A DNA stretch of 7,974 nt, taken from Victivallales bacterium. Its GTDB lineage: Bacteria > Verrucomicrobiota > Lentisphaeria > Oligosphaerales > Oligosphaeraceae. Below, in pieces: positions 4,984 to 7,974 of the stretch. The DNA is taken from contig JAFYGL010000099.1 in NCBI GenBank assembly GCA_017543165.1, positions 1 to 7,974 on the forward strand, read 5' to 3'. How positions within the stretch are numbered: the stretch's first letter is position 1; each line of letters opens with the position of its first letter. The notes under the pieces were generated by a model. It was not told the DNA's origin. It did no database searches and saw only the letters and a program-made list of their open reading frames with translations. A program made the translations under genes and the position numbers.

Positions 4984-6866
4984 TATTTCTTGACAAGGGC
5001 GCAGGATTCAAATTCGCCCAGGACGATCTTGTAGAAGGTCTTGCCGTCCTTGACGGACTTTGGGGCCTCACGCTTGACCTCGTAGCCATTGGCGTCGAAG
5101 AAGTGCGCTTCCGCCTCTTCGTTGCCGCCGAAGCTGTAGTAGCCCGACTTGTCTGTCAGGATGCGTTCCTGTGCCAGGATGTAGCCATTGTGCAGTTCCA
5201 CTGGTGTGGTTGGGAACATGTAGCGTGTCAGCGTGTAGTGTGTGAATGGTTCGACTTGCTGGTGATAGAAGTAGTACAGGCAACCGAAGTCCAGATGGCG
5301 CAGCATGTTCCTGTAGCAGTCCAGTTCGGTGGTTTCCGTGATGTGATCCCCCAGCCCGATTGGCGTGAAGAGGTGAACCTGGCTCAATGCGGAAACGCTG
5401 CCCGTCTCCACAAAGGCGCAGAACTTGTATTTCCTGAACACGTCAGTTATTGTGCGAGTGTATGGGCCGCCGCCGTTGGCGATGAGCATTTTCTTGTTTT
5501 CGCCCAGGTATTCCAGCATCTTCTTTCTCCAGGACAGGGACAGCAGCGGGACTGAGGACTTGAGCCTGACAAGCTGGTGCGTCCTGGGGTTGATGTCCCC
5601 TGAAAAGCCATCCCAAGGCTCGCCGTAGTGGAATTCGATTGCGCTGTATGTGAATTCATCCCAGAAAATGCCGTTGCAGCCGAGTTCCTCCACCAGTTCC
5701 TTCATGCGGCGTTCCTGCATTTTGGCCCAGTTGCTGCCTTCCACCAGATAGAACAGAGGAAGATTTGGATTTCTGTAGTCGGCCTGTGTACCGTCTGGCT
5801 TGAGGTGTTTTGCATCGTCGTACACGCCCTTGTCCATCTTCTCAATGTTGTCGATATGGACGTGGAAGTAGTGCATTACGGTGGCGCCTGGGCGCGCCTC
5901 CATTATCTTCTTGTGGAATGCCTTGTGCTCGTCAATCTTGTGGGTGTTCAACCAGGCCGAACTATGGCCGTATTCGGACATGGGCTTCTGCTTGACCGCG
6001 CCGCATGACACATAGTCCGCATCCTTGTAGTCCAGCCATTCCCTCAATTCCTCAACTGTGTTGTATGCGCCTTTCCTGAAGACGCCTTTTTGCTTCGTGG
6101 GGACGCCCTTGGGATATGGGGACAAGAAGGCGAAGCCCTTCTCCAATGTGTAGTTGACATTCAGGTAGCGGCGCATTGCGTTCACCACATCGTAGTAGTC
6201 TGATGAGGCAGACGGGAAAATGGCGAAACTCATTTCCACGCTTGCGCCTGGCGCCAGAACCAGTATTTCATCGGACAGGCCGTACAGCCCCCTTGCGCTG
6301 AAGGTCTTGATGTGCAGGCGGAAAATGTCACTGAGGGCCAGCAGCGTTATGGAGCCGCCTTCCTCTGGAACCACCATCACCGTGGAGTTGATGGAGTTTG
6401 TGGCGCCGCCGCGCTTGGTGTAGTAGCGGTTTCCGCAGAGGCGGTATTCCTTTACTTTGGGGACGCTGACATACTGGCGGTACATCAGCGGCAGCTTGTC
6501 CCCGCTGGTGTTTGTGAGCATGTCTGTCACCACTATGCATTCTGCCTCGCGGGTCAATTTCCGTTCCAGTTTGAAGCCAGTCGCCACGGCGCTGAGGGAA
6601 TCTCCATCCACCTTGACAGAAGAGAAGCCCTCGTTGTTCTCCTCCTGGAGTTTGGCCCAGCCAGGTATCAGTGAATATTCGCCGACGACTACATGGCTGC
6701 GCTCGCCAAGTGTGACCTTGACTGCGCCGCCTTTGGTTAGATTTGCCTGATATGGCACGGGCTTCACATTCGCGGGGGAAATGTAGGGCAATTCATCTCC
6801 TGCGCAGAAAATGCAAAAGCCCAGAATTGTGAATGCAGCAAGCGAAAAAAGCGATTTCAATTTCAT
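4983..6866 (-). CDS. Putative secreted glycoside hydrolase (TIM barrel), family not recognised
   Basis: This is a 627-residue exported protein; the signal peptide is 1-~23 (LFSLAAFTILGFCIFCAG). Residues ~30-235 look beta-rich, like the N-terminal sandwich of many retaining glycosidases. Residues ~265-550 alternate helices and strands as a TIM barrel: VMHYFHVHID (330-339), LGCNGIFWDEF (395-405), KKMLIANGGGPYTRT (458-471) and FCAFVETGS (482-490). The acid pair D403/E404 at a strand end and E487 at a later one are the best catalytic candidates. Residues ~555-627 are a likely C-terminal beta domain. The layout recalls clan GH-D-like enzymes, but I see no diagnostic motif of a named family. AGGAG lies only 2 nt before ATG, unusually close; the TTG at codon 3 would have about 8 nt. 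It follows the pseudopilin gene by 38 bp with no promoter seen, so the two are probably co-transcribed. Confidence 0.75.
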   Translation of the reverse strand: MKLKSLFSLAAFTILGFCIFCAGDELPYISPANVKPVPYQANLTKGGAVKVTLGERSHVVVGEYSLIPGWAKLQEENNEGFSSVKVDGDSLSAVATGFKLERKLTREAECIVVTDMLTNTSGDKLPLMYRQYVSVPKVKEYRLCGNRYYTKRGGATNSINSTVMVVPEEGGSITLLALSDIFRLHIKTFSARGLYGLSDEILVLAPGASVEMSFAIFPSASSDYYDVVNAMRRYLNVNYTLEKGFAFLSPYPKGVPTKQKGVFRKGAYNTVEELREWLDYKDADYVSCGAVKQKPMSEYGHSSAWLNTHKIDEHKAFHKKIMEARPGATVMHYFHVHIDNIEKMDKGVYDDAKHLKPDGTQADYRNPNLPLFYLVEGSNWAKMQERRMKELVEELGCNGIFWDEFTYSAIEFHYGEPWDGFSGDINPRTHQLVRLKSSVPLLSLSWRKKMLEYLGENKKMLIANGGGPYTRTITDVFRKYKFCAFVETGSVSALSQVHLFTPIGLGDHITETTELDCYRNMLRHLDFGCLYYFYHQQVEPFTHYTLTRYMFPTTPVELHNGYILAQERILTDKSGYYSFGGNEEAEAHFFDANGYEVKREAPKSVKDGKTFYKIVLGEFESCALVKK

Positions 6867-6904
6867 GTCTCCTTTATTTTTAGATGAATGACTCTTGATG
6901 ATAA

Positions 6905-7759
6905 CTACTCCCTTGTCCAGGCGATGTAGCTGCTGTACCCGCTGGCTTTCACCAGGTTGTGGTGCCCGTAGGAGCCCAGGTTGTCCGTCAGATATGCGTA
7001 TTTGGGGTCCACGGAGGAACCCGCCGCATGCAAAGATGTGACATGCCCGTCAGTCCAGAGGACGTTGCCTGTGTCATTGTGTCGCCCATAGAAGTGCCAG
7101 GTGTTGTTGCTGGCTGGGTCGTACCTGTCCACGCAGATGTACCATCCCTTTGTGTTTTCATTGGTGGGGCCTGTCTCGCCGTTGACTATTGCCGTGGAGA
7201 TGCGGCGCGTCTCAGCTGTCAGCACGGTTCTTGCAGGCTTTTTGAGCTGCACGTCCTTTGCCGGCTGCCACTTGGCCACGGCGTCGCTGGTGTATCTGAC
7301 GCTGCTTCCTATGTTGTTGTAGTTGTAGCCATAGCTGATGTAGGTGGTGTCTGGGATGGCCTGGCTGGGGCATATCCATTGCGTTTTTTTCATTTCCTGG
7401 TGGGTTTCGCCCATGGAAAGGCCCATTGTGTGGGACAGGACAATGTACCAGTATCCGCCTGTAATGGTCGAAGCGCTGGAAGTTGCCGTGTAGTTGCTGC
7501 CGTTGCTTTTCGTGAAACGCTGGTTGATTAGGGGAGAATCGTTTGAGGTGCCTGCGACGCCGCTGTATGAAGGAAAGAAGCCGTCGTATGTGTCGATGTA
7601 CATCATGAAGGCCGTGCCTATCTGTTTCTGGTTGTTGGTGCATGAGATGAGCCTGGCCTTTTCACGCGCCTTGCTCAATGCGGGCAGCAGCATTGCCGCC
7701 AGTATGGCGATTATCGCTATCACCACCAGCAACTCAATCAATGTGAAATTGCGTTTCAT
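6905..7759 (-). CDS. Type II pseudopilin-like protein with H-X9-DG motif
   Basis: This 284-residue protein has a prepilin N-terminus, [20 protein letters not shown], with Phe5 as probable first mature residue and Glu9 as the conserved +5 glutamate; Asn rather than Gly precedes the cleavage point. One hydrophobic helix (6-26) is followed by LSKAREKAR. Near the C-terminus, His227 and Asp237-Gly238 form the H-X9-DG motif ([15 protein letters not shown]) found in large paralogous pseudopilin sets of Planctomycetes, Verrucomicrobia and Lentisphaerae (DUF1559-like). The role of these sets is not settled; membrane-anchored, secretion-system- or surface-associated function is inferred. Cysteines C40 and C130 might pair. 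AGGAG lies 6 nt upstream of ATG, and a good promoter precedes it, making it the first gene of the probable glycan cassette. Confidence 0.93.
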   Translation of the reverse strand: MKRNFTLIELLVVIAIIAILAAMLLPALSKAREKARLISCTNNQKQIGTAFMMYIDTYDGFFPSYSGVAGTSNDSPLINQRFTKSNGSNYTATSSASTITGGYWYIVLSHTMGLSMGETHQEMKKTQWICPSQAIPDTTYISYGYNYNNIGSSVRYTSDAVAKWQPAKDVQLKKPARTVLTAETRRISTAIVNGETGPTNENTKGWYICVDRYDPASNNTWHFYGRHNDTGNVLWTDGHVTSLHAAGSSVDPKYAYLTDNLGSYGHHNLVKASGYSSYIAWTRE

Positions 7760-7808
7760 TTGCTTCTCCTTTTTGTTTGTTTTCCCAAAAGAATTACATT
7801 TCGCCTTA

Positions 7809-7837
7809 ATTATACCAAAAAAGAATGCCTAATGCAA
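7809..7837 (-). promoter_or_regulatory. Sigma70-type promoter for the pseudopilin operon
   Basis: A perfect -10 box TATAAT (7814-7809, minus strand) sits 17 bp after TTGCAT (7837-7832), which keeps the TTG of the -35 consensus. The -10 box is about 50 nt upstream of the pseudopilin start codon. The intervening leader is A/T-rich and holds only the ribosome-binding site. Confidence 0.6.
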
Positions 7838-7859
7838 GGGGAAAGGCACGATTTTTTTA

Positions 7860-7880
7860 GTGGACAGTGGACTGTGGACT
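7860..7880. repeat. Three further copies of the GTGGACW heptamer
   Basis: GTGGACA, GTGGACT and GTGGACT follow one another, then a decayed GTTGGGG. The unit and the orientation are the same as in the array at 4861-4937. It is intergenic, just upstream of the pseudopilin promoter. A run of seven T lies on its left on the plus strand (7852-7858). Confidence 0.88.
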
Positions 7881-7913
7881 GTTGGGGCTTGCCTCTGGCG
7901 TGGCACAGGTTAT

Positions 7914-7936
7914 GTGGGCGCCGAGGCGGCGCCCAC
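7914..7936 (-). terminator. GC-rich hairpin after an upstream gene end
   Basis: A perfect 9-bp inverted repeat, GTGGGCGCC and GGCGCCCAC, encloses the 5-nt loop at 7923-7927. On the minus strand it begins immediately after a candidate TGA stop codon (7939-7937). There is no T-run after it, so it may be a Rho-dependent or pause-type terminator, or simply a 3'-end stabilising stem. Confidence 0.45.
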
Positions 7937-7974
7937 TCAGGTTGCCTTGGCGGGAACGGCATTCTTGGCAGTAA
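7937..7974 (-). CDS. Possible C-terminal end of an unknown gene (12 codons)
   Basis: In one minus-strand frame the window edge opens into TAKNAVPAKAT followed by TGA at 7939-7937. The Ala/Lys-rich end and the hairpin that begins at the next base fit a gene terminus. With only 12 codons no product can be named, and another frame stays open through this region, so the call rests mainly on the hairpin position. Confidence 0.3.
   Translation of the reverse strand, partial: TAKNAVPAKAT

Noticed and set aside
7883..7974. Minus-strand open frame without a stop through the right edge
   Set aside because: The frame starting LPRMPFPPRQPEWAPP is open only because the region is short and GC-rich; a gene end at 7937 followed by a hairpin fits better.

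Overview
The window looks like a chromosomal segment of a Lentisphaerota-type (Victivallis-like) bacterium or a close relative in the PVC group. The basis is a pseudopilin with the [36 protein letters not shown] N-terminus and a C-terminal H-X9-DG motif, next to genes for large secreted carbohydrate-active proteins of no obvious family. This placement is inference; there is no rRNA or other marker gene here. All eight gene calls (six complete, two cut by the window edges) lie on the minus strand, so the transcription order runs from high to low coordinates.

From right to left, the layout is as follows. (1) 7937-7974 is the possible last 12 codons of an unknown gene, followed at once by a GC-rich hairpin (7914-7936). 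(2) 7760-7913 is intergenic, with three copies of a GTGGACW heptamer and a good promoter (TTGCAT-17-TATAAT). (3) 6905-7759 is the pseudopilin. (4) 4983-6866 is a secreted protein that looks like a TIM-barrel glycoside hydrolase of no family I can name. (5) 4861-4983 is an 11-unit heptamer array that can fold back on an inverted copy flush against the hydrolase stop codon. (6) 3519-4823 is a secreted protein with two beta-sandwich (carbohydrate-binding-like) regions. (7) 2719-3522 is a secreted CBM9-like protein, coupled to the previous gene by an ATGA overlap. (8) 2622-2713 is a second array, of 8-bp units, again followed by an inverted copy next to a stop codon. (9) 1781-2479 is a secreted protein made of two copies of an ~84-residue unit, with its own promoter. 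(10) 1703-1746 is a very strong intrinsic terminator that lies inside the 5' end of the next reading frame. (11) 686-1771 is a cysteine-desulfurase-like PLP enzyme. (12) 1-679 is the N-terminal 226 residues of an OleC-like AMP-forming synthetase, cut by the window edge.

The genes at 7759-2719 read as a secreted glycan-handling cassette: a surface or secretion-associated pseudopilin, a putative hydrolase and two sugar-binding-like proteins, all with signal sequences. The desulfurase-like and OleC-like genes form a separate cytosolic pair 6 nt apart. The most unusual features are the terminator hairpin that is also coding sequence for the desulfurase-like protein, and the two gene ends that carry the same design (short tandem array, spacer, inverted copy at the stop codon) built from unrelated repeat units.
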